Part shown: in pieces, positions 50,443-57,742 of the stretch
Layout of the letters: each line of letters begins with the position of its first letter
Position numbering within the stretch: the first letter of the stretch is position 1
Assembly: GCA_013297745.1 (NCBI GenBank)
Contig: JAAFIM010000008.1
Coordinates: 1 to 64,000, forward strand
Source: Chitinophagales bacterium
GTDB lineage: Bacteria > Bacteroidota > Bacteroidia > Chitinophagales > Saprospiraceae
Direction: 5' to 3'
DNA: 64,000 nt
Notes under the pieces: generated by a model
Seen by the model: only the letters and a program-made list of their open reading frames with translations
The model's database searches: none
What the model was told of the DNA's origin: nothing
Program-made: the position numbers and the translations under genes

Positions 50443-50599
50443 TTGTGCGGGACTAAAGTCCCAGCACAATTGAGATTTAGGATTTTTTCGCGCTTTTGGG
50501 GCTAAAGCCCCGCGCGTTTTATATGTTTTATCAATCAATACCAACGGGTTTTAACCCGTTGAAGAACAAAAAACCATTACAACAGACTTTAGTCTGTTG
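50443..50599. repeat. Array of four hairpins with constant TAAA/TTTA loops
   Basis: Hairpin 1 is at 50443-50469 (stem TTGTGC-GGGACT around AA). Hairpin 2 is GGGGCTAAAGCCCC at 50498-50511. Hairpin 3 is CAACGGGTTTTAACCCGTTG at 50542-50561. Hairpin 4 is CAACAGACTTTAGTCTGTTG at 50580-50599. Stems differ but remain perfectly paired, while the central TAAA (or its complement) is kept. Confidence 0.8.
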
Positions 50600-50632
50600 C
50601 TTAAAATACAGAAACTGTTGTTTTTCTTAATT

Positions 50633-50917
50633 AGACATTATATAGAATAAGTATTTAAGGGTAGGAACTTTATAAAAAACTTGGGCTTGCAATTTTTTTT
50701 AACGGCTTACGCCTAAAAAATTGTTTCGGGGAGGGCTTCGCCGTTCTTCGTACTTTTTGCAGGCGCAAAAAGTACCAAAAACGCCTTGTTTCTAAAAACT
50801 TGTTCGCTCCGTCTCACTTCAAACAGTGTAGAACGGCGAAGCCCTCCCTGAAACTCAACGGATTAGTGTAGTTACGCGCTCCGCGCGAATAACGAAATGC
50901 TATTCTATATAATATCT
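50633..50917. mobile_element. Element B2 with terminal inverted repeats
   Basis: 285 bp with 17-bp inverted ends AGACATTATATAGAATA (50633-50649) and TATTCTATATAATATCT (50901-50917), one mismatch. Internally it is the reverse complement of B1 over most of its length. Unlike B1 it has two additional roughly 20-nt segments with the core CGGCGAAGCCCTCCC, inverted at 50729-50743 and direct at 50834-50848. It also carries the GTACTTTTTGC hairpin and the GGCTTACGCC motif. No coding capacity was seen. Confidence 0.7.
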
Positions 50918-50976
50918 ATTGAAAATGTAAAAAAATTCTTACTAAACAACTTCATAATTTAAAACTTCTCTCCTTT

Positions 50977-51813
50977 ATGTCCCAACCGCTCAAACCAGCA
51001 ACTTACGCCATCCGCGAATTTCACCAAAATGAGGATATTTTAGCCTTTCACGCCGAAGAGTTTATGCTCACGGGTTGCACCGTGATAGAAAATCTGTGGA
51101 ATGAGGCTGAATTGGCTGAGTTTAGAACCGCTTTAGATGCGATTTATACCCAACAAACTGCCGAAATTGGGGGCGAAAGCCAATTGGCGGTGATAAAAGA
51201 TAAGAATATAGCCCGTTGTTTGGTTTCTTACGACGAAGTGTTTTTGAAAATGGCTACTCACGAGCGAATTTTAAAATTATTAACGCGCTTGTTGGGGGAT
51301 TATTTTATCCTTTCGCTGCAAAATGGGATTATCAACCTGCCCAATCAGCCCAATTATCAAACCTTTTGGCATAGAGATTTGCAATATCAACATTTTACCA
51401 GCTCGCGCCCTTTGGCTATCAACGCGATGACTTGCGTGGATAATTTTAACGAAGAAACGGGCGGAACTTATATTTTGCCGCATACACATCACACCGAAAA
51501 ATTCCCTTCGGATGAGTTTGTACTCAAGCATCAGCGCGTATGCAACGCCCAAGCGGGAAGCGTATTGGTTTTTGATTCAATGTTGTACCACCGCGCAGGT
51601 TATAACGCTTCTCAACAGATTAGACGGGGCGTAAATACAATGTATTCGCTACCATTTATCAAACAACAAATTAATTTGGCGACAGCTACCGAGTATAAAT
51701 ACGCTGCGGATAAGTTTTTGTCCCAATTTTTGGGTTACGATAGCGATGCCGATGCCAACGTACAGACTTGGCGCGAGAAAAGGATTAAACGCAATTTGTC
51801 CCAAAATTTATAA
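50977..51813 (+). CDS. Phytanoyl-CoA dioxygenase (PhyH) family protein
   Basis: 278 residues. The 2-oxoglutarate/Fe(II) oxygenase ligands are visible as HRD in TFWHRDLQYQH (HxD, about 131-133) and the distal His in LYHRAGYN (about 207), with the 2-oxoglutarate-binding Arg in QQIRRGVNTMY (about 217). The CVDNFNEETGGTYILPHTH segment is characteristic of PhyH. It is soluble. The family hydroxylates a wide range of small molecules and lipids; here it starts a three-gene unit with a polyprenyl-type glycosyltransferase and a small flippase-like protein, suggesting modification of a glycan or lipid. Confidence 0.83.
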   Translation: MSQPLKPATYAIREFHQNEDILAFHAEEFMLTGCTVIENLWNEAELAEFRTALDAIYTQQTAEIGGESQLAVIKDKNIARCLVSYDEVFLKMATHERILKLLTRLLGDYFILSLQNGIINLPNQPNYQTFWHRDLQYQHFTSSRPLAINAMTCVDNFNEETGGTYILPHTHHTEKFPSDEFVLKHQRVCNAQAGSVLVFDSMLYHRAGYNASQQIRRGVNTMYSLPFIKQQINLATATEYKYAADKFLSQFLGYDSDADANVQTWREKRIKRNLSQNL

Positions 51814-51830
51814 CCTTTATATTAGAAAAT

Positions 51831-52781
51831 ATGCCCTTGCTTTCTGTGCTTATTTCTTGTTATTTCAACGAGGGGAATATACCCGTAACGTTTCCCGCTT
51901 TGTTGGAGAATGAGAAAAACTTTCCCGATGATGTGAGTTTTGAGTATGTGTTTGTGGATGATGGTTCAAAAGACAACACTTATCAACAGCTTTTATTAGC
52001 TCAACAAACCGCCCCCGAAAAGGTTACTGTGGTCAAATTGGCGCGCAATTTTGGTGCAAATAACGCAAGTTTGGCTGCTATGCAACATTGCAAGGGCGAT
52101 GTTTGTGTGATTATAGCCGCCGATTTGCAAGACCCGCCCGCGCTTATCCCCAAGATGTACGAACATTGGCGCAATGGGCTAAAGTTGGTAATTGCCAACC
52201 GCGTAAGCCGCCAAGATACGGCGATGACCAAGTTTTTTTCCAACACGTACCATAAAATAGTGAAGAAATACGCGTTGCCGTCTGCGCCTGATGGTGGATT
52301 TGACCTGTTTTTATTCGATAAGCAGATTAAAGACGATATTTTGAGAATTGACGAAAAGAATATATTTTTACCCTATCTGTTCATTTGGTTGGGTTATGAA
52401 TATGTTTGTATTCCATACGAGCGACAAGAGCGCAAAATTGGCAAATCGCGCTGGACTTTATCCAAGAAGATAAAAGCTGTAGTGGATTCTTTCGTGGGCT
52501 TTTCTTTCCTACCCATTCGTTTGATTACGATTAGCGGGTTATTTTTGGGGCTGATTACTTTAGTTTATGGGGTGGCGATTATCATCGGTAAAATTTTCGG
52601 GGCGGTGAGTGTGGATGGCTGGTCGTCGTTGATGGTTACGCTGTTGTTCGTGTCCTCGTTCCAGATGATTTCTTTGGGAGTTTTGGGCGAATATATTTGG
52701 CGCAGTTTGGATGCAGCCCGCAATAGACCCAATTTTGTAGTGGATAAAGTTTCCTTTAAACGTTCAAAAGATGAATTATAA
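51831..52781 (+). CDS. GT2 glycosyltransferase, DPM1/GtrB-like with two membrane helices
   Basis: 316 residues. The GT-A core shows SVLISCYFNEGNIPVTFPAL, YVFVDDGSKDNT (DDGS, about 44-50), VVKLARNFGANNASLAAM and the DxD-type IIAADLQDPP (about 97-106). Residues about 230-300 contain two membrane helices (LITISGLFLGLITLVYGVAII and SLMVTLLFVSSFQMISLGVLG). This is the layout of enzymes that charge undecaprenyl phosphate with a sugar. It lies 17 bp after the PhyH stop and overlaps the downstream small membrane protein by 11 bp, so the three are one operon. The sugar is unknown. Confidence 0.87.
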   Translation: MPLLSVLISCYFNEGNIPVTFPALLENEKNFPDDVSFEYVFVDDGSKDNTYQQLLLAQQTAPEKVTVVKLARNFGANNASLAAMQHCKGDVCVIIAADLQDPPALIPKMYEHWRNGLKLVIANRVSRQDTAMTKFFSNTYHKIVKKYALPSAPDGGFDLFLFDKQIKDDILRIDEKNIFLPYLFIWLGYEYVCIPYERQERKIGKSRWTLSKKIKAVVDSFVGFSFLPIRLITISGLFLGLITLVYGVAIIIGKIFGAVSVDGWSSLMVTLLFVSSFQMISLGVLGEYIWRSLDAARNRPNFVVDKVSFKRSKDEL

Positions 52782-53142
52782 ACTATTATTTGAGCTATTT
52801 TTATGCTTTTTTTACGCTGGGCTCAACGTTTTGGGTACAGTTACGATAAAATCTGCACTTGCTGGCCGCTCGCTCAATTCATTCAACGACTACTTTTGGT
52901 TTTTGTTATATTGGAAAACCATTTTGGGCTTATTTTTTGTCTTTGGCTCGGCTCTGGTTGTTTTCAAAGCTTTATCTGTAGCCAAAATGACTTATATTCT
53001 GCCTGTTTCTACAGGGATGAATTTTCTGATGATTTTTATAATCGGTACTTTTGTGTTTAAAGAAGCTCAAAATGCGTACTCACTCGCTGGCGCAGGGTTG
53101 GTTTTGGCGGGCGTATTTTTACTATCTATTAAAACGAGTTAA
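52771..53142 (+). CDS. Small EamA/SMR-like membrane protein (ArnE-type flippase subunit candidate)
   Basis: 123 residues with four membrane helices: LLFELFLCFFYAGLNVLGTV, ILGLFFVFGSALVVFKAL, YILPVSTGMNFLMIFIIGTF and LAGAGLVLAGVFLL. The KALSVAKMTYILPVSTGM and FVFKEAQN segments are typical of half-size EamA/SMR proteins such as ArnE/ArnF, which flip lipid-linked sugars. It overlaps the end of the GT2 gene, supporting a joint role in moving the lipid-linked sugar across the membrane. This role is inferred. Confidence 0.75.
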   Translation: MNYKLLFELFLCFFYAGLNVLGTVTIKSALAGRSLNSFNDYFWFLLYWKTILGLFFVFGSALVVFKALSVAKMTYILPVSTGMNFLMIFIIGTFVFKEAQNAYSLAGAGLVLAGVFLLSIKTS

Positions 53143-53145
53143 TTT

Positions 53146-53172
53146 TTAGTGATTAGTTGTTAGTGATTAGTT
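53146..53172. repeat. TTAGTGA/TTAGTTG heptamer repeat
   Basis: TTAGTGATTAGTTG is followed by TTAGTGATTAGTT, the same heptamers as at 27697-27738. It is the complement of the array at 53266-53343 across a 93-bp spacer. Confidence 0.8.
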
Positions 53173-53193
53173 TTGATAAAAAATTAAAAAGAT

Positions 53194-53229
53194 AAAAACC
53201 TCTCAAGAATTTGCTCTTGAGAGGTTTTT
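53194..53229. terminator. Bidirectional terminator within the heptamer inverted repeat
   Basis: A perfect 15-bp stem AAAAACCTCTCAAGA / TCTTGAGAGGTTTTT with a 6-nt loop. It separates the EamA-like gene from the convergent LRR gene. Confidence 0.9.
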
Positions 53230-53265
53230 TATTAAAAAAATAAAATAATAAAAAATATATTAAAA

Positions 53266-53343
53266 ACAACTAACAACTAACAACTAACAACTAACAACTA
53301 ACAACTAACAACTAACAACTAACAACTAATCACTAACAACTAC
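53266..53343. repeat. CAACTAA heptamer tandem array
   Basis: About nine consecutive copies of CAACTAA, then TCACTAACAACTA. The last copies overlap the 3' end of the LRR gene: read on the minus strand they give VVVSD and the TAG stop. The array can pair with the TTAGTTG repeats at 53146-53172. Confidence 0.88.
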
Positions 53344-54921
53344 TTTCATTTTTATCCCGCCGCATATTTTTTTGCTGTTGTGAATTATCGTTTGCCCCTC
53401 CAAAGGCGCAGGCACACAGAATAAATCGTTATCTTTGGCGTTGATGTAGCGCAAAGTGGGGATTAAATCGGGCAAATAGGTTAATTTGTTCTGTTCGCAA
53501 TCAATATAAACCAAACTATTAGGCAAACTATCGGGCAAATTTTCTATTCTATTTCGGTTGCATAACAATTTTTTTAAATTGGGCGGATAAGCGATAAAAG
53601 CAGAGTCTATAGAGTTATTATTTATAAATAAACTATCCATAAACGGAGGTAATTGGTTGGGAATAGTCGCTATACTATTGTTGCTTATATTCAAAAATCG
53701 CAAACTGTCTGGGTATTTGGTGGGAAAAGAAAATAATCTATTTTGATGGCAGTTTATCCAACGTAAAGTATTCGGTAAACTGGGATAAAATTCCATAATT
53801 TCATTACGCTGCAAGTCTAAATACTGTATAAAATCGGGCAAAACCCCCTTTACAGAGTCTAATTTATTATAACTACAGCTCAAATGGATTAAATTAGGGC
53901 TTAAATGGGGTAATTTCGTTAATAAATTATGGTCTAAAATTAGCGTTTGCAGATTAAGGTTAAAACTATCGGGCATAAACTTAATTTTATTATGACTACA
54001 GTTTAAATAAGCCAAATTTTCGCCCTGAATAGCTTGTATATTTTTTAAACTATTATGCGAAATATCCACATATACAATTTTATTCTCTTTATTCAACCTA
54101 ATACTATCTATATGATTGTGAGCCAACCACAAGGTATCTAAATTTTTTGGGAATATCGTCCAAACTTTTTTAAGATTATTGTGGGTTAGGTTTAAATAAG
54201 CTAATTCATCGGGTAATTTTGCGGGCAAAGCACCCACATTATTTCTGTATAAATTGAGATATTTTAAACTTTTAGGCAGCTTTTTGGGCAATTTATACAC
54301 AAAATTATGGCTTAAATCAATAAATTCTAAATTTTTTCCCCATTTTGTACCAATATAACTAACTCGGTTAAAATTAGCCACTAATGTTTTCAATTTGGGT
54401 AATTTATCCAAATCTATTTTAGTTAATCTGTTGCTATCGCATTTTAAATACACCAAATTAGGGAATAAATCGGGAAGTTGGTATAAAAAAGTATAATTAC
54501 AAATTAAGGTATCAATTTTATTAGGTATATATTTTGGTAGCAACTCCAATTTATTATGCGAACACTCCAAATAGGTTAAACTTTTGGGCAAGCTATCGGG
54601 CAAAAATAACAATCGGTTATAATCACAAACTAACTTAGTTAGCGTATTGGGTAATTTTTTTGGTAATAAAACGATATTATTACGGCTGCAAATTAGCGTT
54701 TTTAATTTAGGGAAATTAAACCCTGTTAAACTGTCTATTTTTGAGTTGGAAATATCCAAATACTCCAGCGAATAAGCAGCTTTTGTGAGTTTATTTTCTT
54801 CGTTTATACAGGTTGGGCATTGGGTTTTAACCGCTTTGGCAAAATTTATATCCCCGATTTGTTGGGCGTGGGCAACAATCGCAAAAATAAACGATAAACA
54901 GGCAAAAATGAGTGTGCGCAT
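53326..54921 (-). CDS. Exported leucine-rich-repeat protein
   Basis: 531 residues. Signal peptide MRTLIFACLSFIFAIVAHA. After a short N-terminal segment with a CPTC pair (about 34-37), about twenty LRRs of 20-24 residues follow. Repeats have the pattern LPDSLPKSLTYLECSHNKLELLP, the LP-rich type seen in bacterial LRR surface proteins. The C-terminus ends MKVVVSD; the last codons and TAG lie in the heptamer array 53266-53343, so the natural tail may have been changed by the repeat. No sorting domain or anchor is visible. A binding role at the cell surface is likely. Confidence 0.82.
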   Translation of the reverse strand: MRTLIFACLSFIFAIVAHAQQIGDINFAKAVKTQCPTCINEENKLTKAAYSLEYLDISNSKIDSLTGFNFPKLKTLICSRNNIVLLPKKLPNTLTKLVCDYNRLLFLPDSLPKSLTYLECSHNKLELLPKYIPNKIDTLICNYTFLYQLPDLFPNLVYLKCDSNRLTKIDLDKLPKLKTLVANFNRVSYIGTKWGKNLEFIDLSHNFVYKLPKKLPKSLKYLNLYRNNVGALPAKLPDELAYLNLTHNNLKKVWTIFPKNLDTLWLAHNHIDSIRLNKENKIVYVDISHNSLKNIQAIQGENLAYLNCSHNKIKFMPDSFNLNLQTLILDHNLLTKLPHLSPNLIHLSCSYNKLDSVKGVLPDFIQYLDLQRNEIMEFYPSLPNTLRWINCHQNRLFSFPTKYPDSLRFLNISNNSIATIPNQLPPFMDSLFINNNSIDSAFIAYPPNLKKLLCNRNRIENLPDSLPNSLVYIDCEQNKLTYLPDLIPTLRYINAKDNDLFCVPAPLEGQTIIHNSKKICGGIKMKVVVSD

Positions 54922-55003
54922 AGGTAATTATTTGATGTTTAAAACGTTAATAATTACCACCCAAGTAAAAAGTTACAGATTAAGGGGGAAAGTATTTTTA
55001 AAA

Positions 55004-55558
55004 TTATTTCTTATCTGGATTATTTTTTAAAAAATCTGACCAAGAATTATATTTTGCGCCGCCGCCGATGACGTTATTATTCTGTAAATAGTGGCAATAC
55101 GCGACCGCCAAAGCATCGCTGGCATCTATAAATTTATACACAATTTCGCCCGTTACGAGATGGGGCAACATAGCCGCGACCTGTTCTTTGCTGGCACTTC
55201 CCTTGCCCGTAACCGCTTTTTTCACACTTCTGGGGCTATATTCGGTTACTTTCAGCCCTTGCACGCCCATAGCCACCATAGCCACGCCTTGCGCGCGACC
55301 CAATTTGAGCATAGCTTGGGCATCTTTGCCGTAAAAAGGAGCTTCTACAGCCGCTTCTGTGGGTTGGTATAATTTTATCAACTCGCTCAATTCCTCAAAA
55401 ATTTGCTTTAATTTATCCAATTGGTTGTCTTGTGCGCGCATATCCAACGTTCCCATAGAAACCAAATTTACCTTGCGATTTTCTACCCTCAAGAAAGCAT
55501 AACCTAATAAATTACTACCAGGGTCTATACCCAAAATTATCCGAACATCGTTGTTCAT
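55004..55558 (-). CDS. ruvC: Crossover junction endodeoxyribonuclease RuvC
   Basis: 184 residues. The RNase H-like catalytic acids are present: Asp in ILGIDPGSNLLGYAF (about 12), Glu in TEAAVEAPFYGKDAQAMLKL (about 71), and the Asp pair in FIDASDALAVAYCHYLQ (about 145-148). The TGKGSASKEQVAAML segment is typical. It resolves Holliday junctions with RuvAB. The length is standard, and no other ruv genes are present. It is divergent from the 55592 gene. Confidence 0.95.
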   Translation of the reverse strand: MNNDVRIILGIDPGSNLLGYAFLRVENRKVNLVSMGTLDMRAQDNQLDKLKQIFEELSELIKLYQPTEAAVEAPFYGKDAQAMLKLGRAQGVAMVAMGVQGLKVTEYSPRSVKKAVTGKGSASKEQVAAMLPHLVTGEIVYKFIDASDALAVAYCHYLQNNNVIGGGAKYNSWSDFLKNNPDKK

Positions 55559-55591
55559 TTTATAAAATAGTGTTTAAATTGTTTAAATAAA

Positions 55592-56581
55592 TTGATAAAA
55601 AAGTTATTAAAAATAGCTTTCTTCTTGCTAATGGGCTTTATGCTCTATTGGCAGGTTTTTTGGTATAAAAAAATAGATTTTCAACAGCTACAAACGGCTA
55701 TATCAGCAGCTTGGCAGGGGGCTAATTATTATCATTTATTAATTGCTATATTTTTAATCCCCTTAAATTGGCATTTAGAAGTTTATAAATGGTTGTTTAT
55801 AATGATTAGATACGAAAAAATAAGCTATGGGCAAGCTACTAAAGCTATTTTGTTGGGTTTAACCGTATCTTTATTCACGCCCAATCGGGTGGGAGAGTAC
55901 GGCGGGCGTATGTTATTGGTCGAAAAAGAACATCGTCCTATGGCTATTTATGCTACTATGATAGGTAATTTTGCCCAATGGATAATTTTATTATTATTTG
56001 GGTTGTTGGGTTTATTATTTTTTATAAATTATAACCCAATTTTTAACGAAACGCATATATTTTGGCAAAAATTACTGTTTATAGCTGGTTTGTGCTTGTT
56101 TATATTATTAACAACTGCTTATTTTTACCACCAAAGATTATTTTTTATACTGAATAAATTCGCTTTTTTGCGCAAATATACGTTAGAACTTAGCGAAAAG
56201 TTAGCTTTATACGCACAAAAAGGGGATTATTTGCATATTTTTTTAATCGCTGGGGGGAGATATTTAGTTTATACCTTTCAGTATATTTTTTTATTATATT
56301 TTTTCGGTTTTGAGAATACTTTTATCAACCATTTTAGCTGTATAGCGATTATCTATTTTATACAAACGGGAATGCCCGTACCCCCAGCTACGGGTTTGTT
56401 GGTACGGGCGAATGTGGCGTTGTGGATATTTGCGCAATACAACAGTTTGGGCGTTTCTGGGTTGGAAATACAAACTAAAGTATTAGCTGCTACGTTGAGT
56501 TTGTGGCTAATGAATATATTTTTTCCCGCTTTATTCGGTTATTATCTGCTGTTTAGGTACAGTTTTAAAAAAAATGGCTAA
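55592..56581 (+). CDS. LPG-synthase TM region / UPF0104 flippase-like membrane protein
   Basis: 329 residues, seven to eight membrane helices. The signature LFTPNRVGEYGGRMLLVEKEHRP (about 91-113; the GRVGE-like loop) is typical of the lysylphosphatidylglycerol synthase transmembrane family (PF03706), which in many Bacteroidota lacks the synthase half and moves lipids or glycolipids. The likely start is TTG at 55592, which keeps the basic MIKKLLK N-terminus; no in-frame ATG lies upstream, and the next ATG is 55631. It overlaps the convergent asd gene by 4 bp. Confidence 0.75.
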   Translation: MIKKLLKIAFFLLMGFMLYWQVFWYKKIDFQQLQTAISAAWQGANYYHLLIAIFLIPLNWHLEVYKWLFIMIRYEKISYGQATKAILLGLTVSLFTPNRVGEYGGRMLLVEKEHRPMAIYATMIGNFAQWIILLLFGLLGLLFFINYNPIFNETHIFWQKLLFIAGLCLFILLTTAYFYHQRLFFILNKFAFLRKYTLELSEKLALYAQKGDYLHIFLIAGGRYLVYTFQYIFLLYFFGFENTFINHFSCIAIIYFIQTGMPVPPATGLLVRANVALWIFAQYNSLGVSGLEIQTKVLAATLSLWLMNIFFPALFGYYLLFRYSFKKNG

Positions 56582-57570
56582 ACCCAACCTTTTTCAATAA
56601 TCAATTTAGCAATTTGTATGGCGTTGGTGGCTGCGCCCTTGCGCAAGTTATCGGCTACAATCCATAAGTTGATAGCTTGAGGGTTGGAAATATCCTGGCG
56701 AATACGCCCCACAAACACCTCGTTTTTGTGCGCGGCGAGCAAAGGGGTTGGATATTCTGAAATGGCTGGATTATCCAAAACGGTTATACCTGCTGTGTTT
56801 TTGAGCGCGTTTTTAACCCCGTTAATATCAAAAGGGAGTTCAAATTCTACATTTATAGCTTCAGAATGTCCGCGCAACACAGGCACGCGCACGCAAGTAG
56901 CCGAAATCGCTAATTGTGGAGCTTGCATAATTTTGCGGGTTTCATTCACCATCTTCATCTCTTCTTTAGTGTAATCATTTTCTAAAAAAATATCGCATTG
57001 CGGGATACAGTTTTGAAAAATCGGATGGGGATAAACCCGCTTTTGGGGCGTTTCGCCCGCGTATTCGGCTTGGTATTGTTCTACTGCCTTTTGCCCCGTA
57101 CCAGAAACGGCTTGATAAGTGCTGATAATGAGCCTCCGTATGCCAAAAAGTTGATGCAAAGGGCGCAAAGCGACCACCATTTGGATGGTCGAGCAGTTGG
57201 GATTGGCGATAATTTTATCCGTTTGTTTCAACACGTCAGCATTGACTTCAGGCACGATTAGCGGCTTATCCGCGTCCATTCGAAAAGCAGAAGAGTTGTC
57301 GATAACATAAGTTCCCACAGCAGCAAAATGCGCCGCGTACTCGTGTGAAGTGCTTGCACCAGCCGAGAAGATAGCGATTTGGGGTTTTAATTCTATAGCG
57401 GCTTCTACAGTTATGGTTTGAATGGCTTTATTTTGAAAATAGAGCGTTTTGCCCGCAGAAGCAGCCGAACCGCAAAGTATGAGTTGGCTAATGGGTAGAT
57501 TGTATTCGGCTAAGGTTTGCAACAGTTCGCTGCCTACTACACCCGTCGCGCCGATGATTGCTAATTTCAT
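56578..57570 (-). CDS. asd: Aspartate-semialdehyde dehydrogenase
   Basis: 330 residues. The NADP-binding GATGVVGSELL (8-18), the catalytic Cys in IIANPNCSTIQMV (about 127) and the substrate His in VRVPVLRGHSEAINVEF (about 239) define ASADH. The enzyme reduces aspartyl phosphate to the semialdehyde, a step on the way to lysine, threonine and methionine and to diaminopimelate for murein. It has its own promoter box (57622-57629). No neighbouring lysine-pathway genes are seen. Confidence 0.95.
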   Translation of the reverse strand: MKLAIIGATGVVGSELLQTLAEYNLPISQLILCGSAASAGKTLYFQNKAIQTITVEAAIELKPQIAIFSAGASTSHEYAAHFAAVGTYVIDNSSAFRMDADKPLIVPEVNADVLKQTDKIIANPNCSTIQMVVALRPLHQLFGIRRLIISTYQAVSGTGQKAVEQYQAEYAGETPQKRVYPHPIFQNCIPQCDIFLENDYTKEEMKMVNETRKIMQAPQLAISATCVRVPVLRGHSEAINVEFELPFDINGVKNALKNTAGITVLDNPAISEYPTPLLAAHKNEVFVGRIRQDISNPQAINLWIVADNLRKGAATNAIQIAKLIIEKGWV

Positions 57571-57621
57571 TATATTTTGATAAAAGGAGTTTGATAATTA
57601 CTAAACACTTCAAAACGGGCG

Positions 57622-57629
57622 CAAAAATA
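57622..57629 (-). promoter_or_regulatory. -7 promoter box (TATTTTTG) of asd
   Basis: An exact TAnnTTTG match on the minus strand, 52 bp before the asd ATG. Confidence 0.55.
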
Positions 57630-57742
57630 AGCCTTTTAGTTTATATTTTTTCAAAAGGCTTGCAGGTTGGGAAAAAAGTTGTATTTTGGCGGCCAAATTT
57701 AGCCATTTGGTCTTTTTTACCATTCAATACTTTCCTCTTGAT

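Larger units (their letters stand above)
50400..50953. repeat. Composite repeat spacer between GAAGTTGTTTAGTA and TACTAAACAACTTC
   Basis: A 554-bp region bounded by perfect 14-bp inverted repeats, GAAGTTGTTTAGTA (50400-50413) and TACTAAACAACTTC (50940-50953). It contains, from left to right, a four-hairpin array (50443-50599) and element B2 (50633-50917). No gene is supported in this 600-bp gap; the next ATG lies 23 bp after the right end. Confidence 0.75.

Noticed and set aside
53266-53343. Possible CRISPR array
   Set aside because: The units are 7-bp tandem repeats without spacers, and no cas gene is present.
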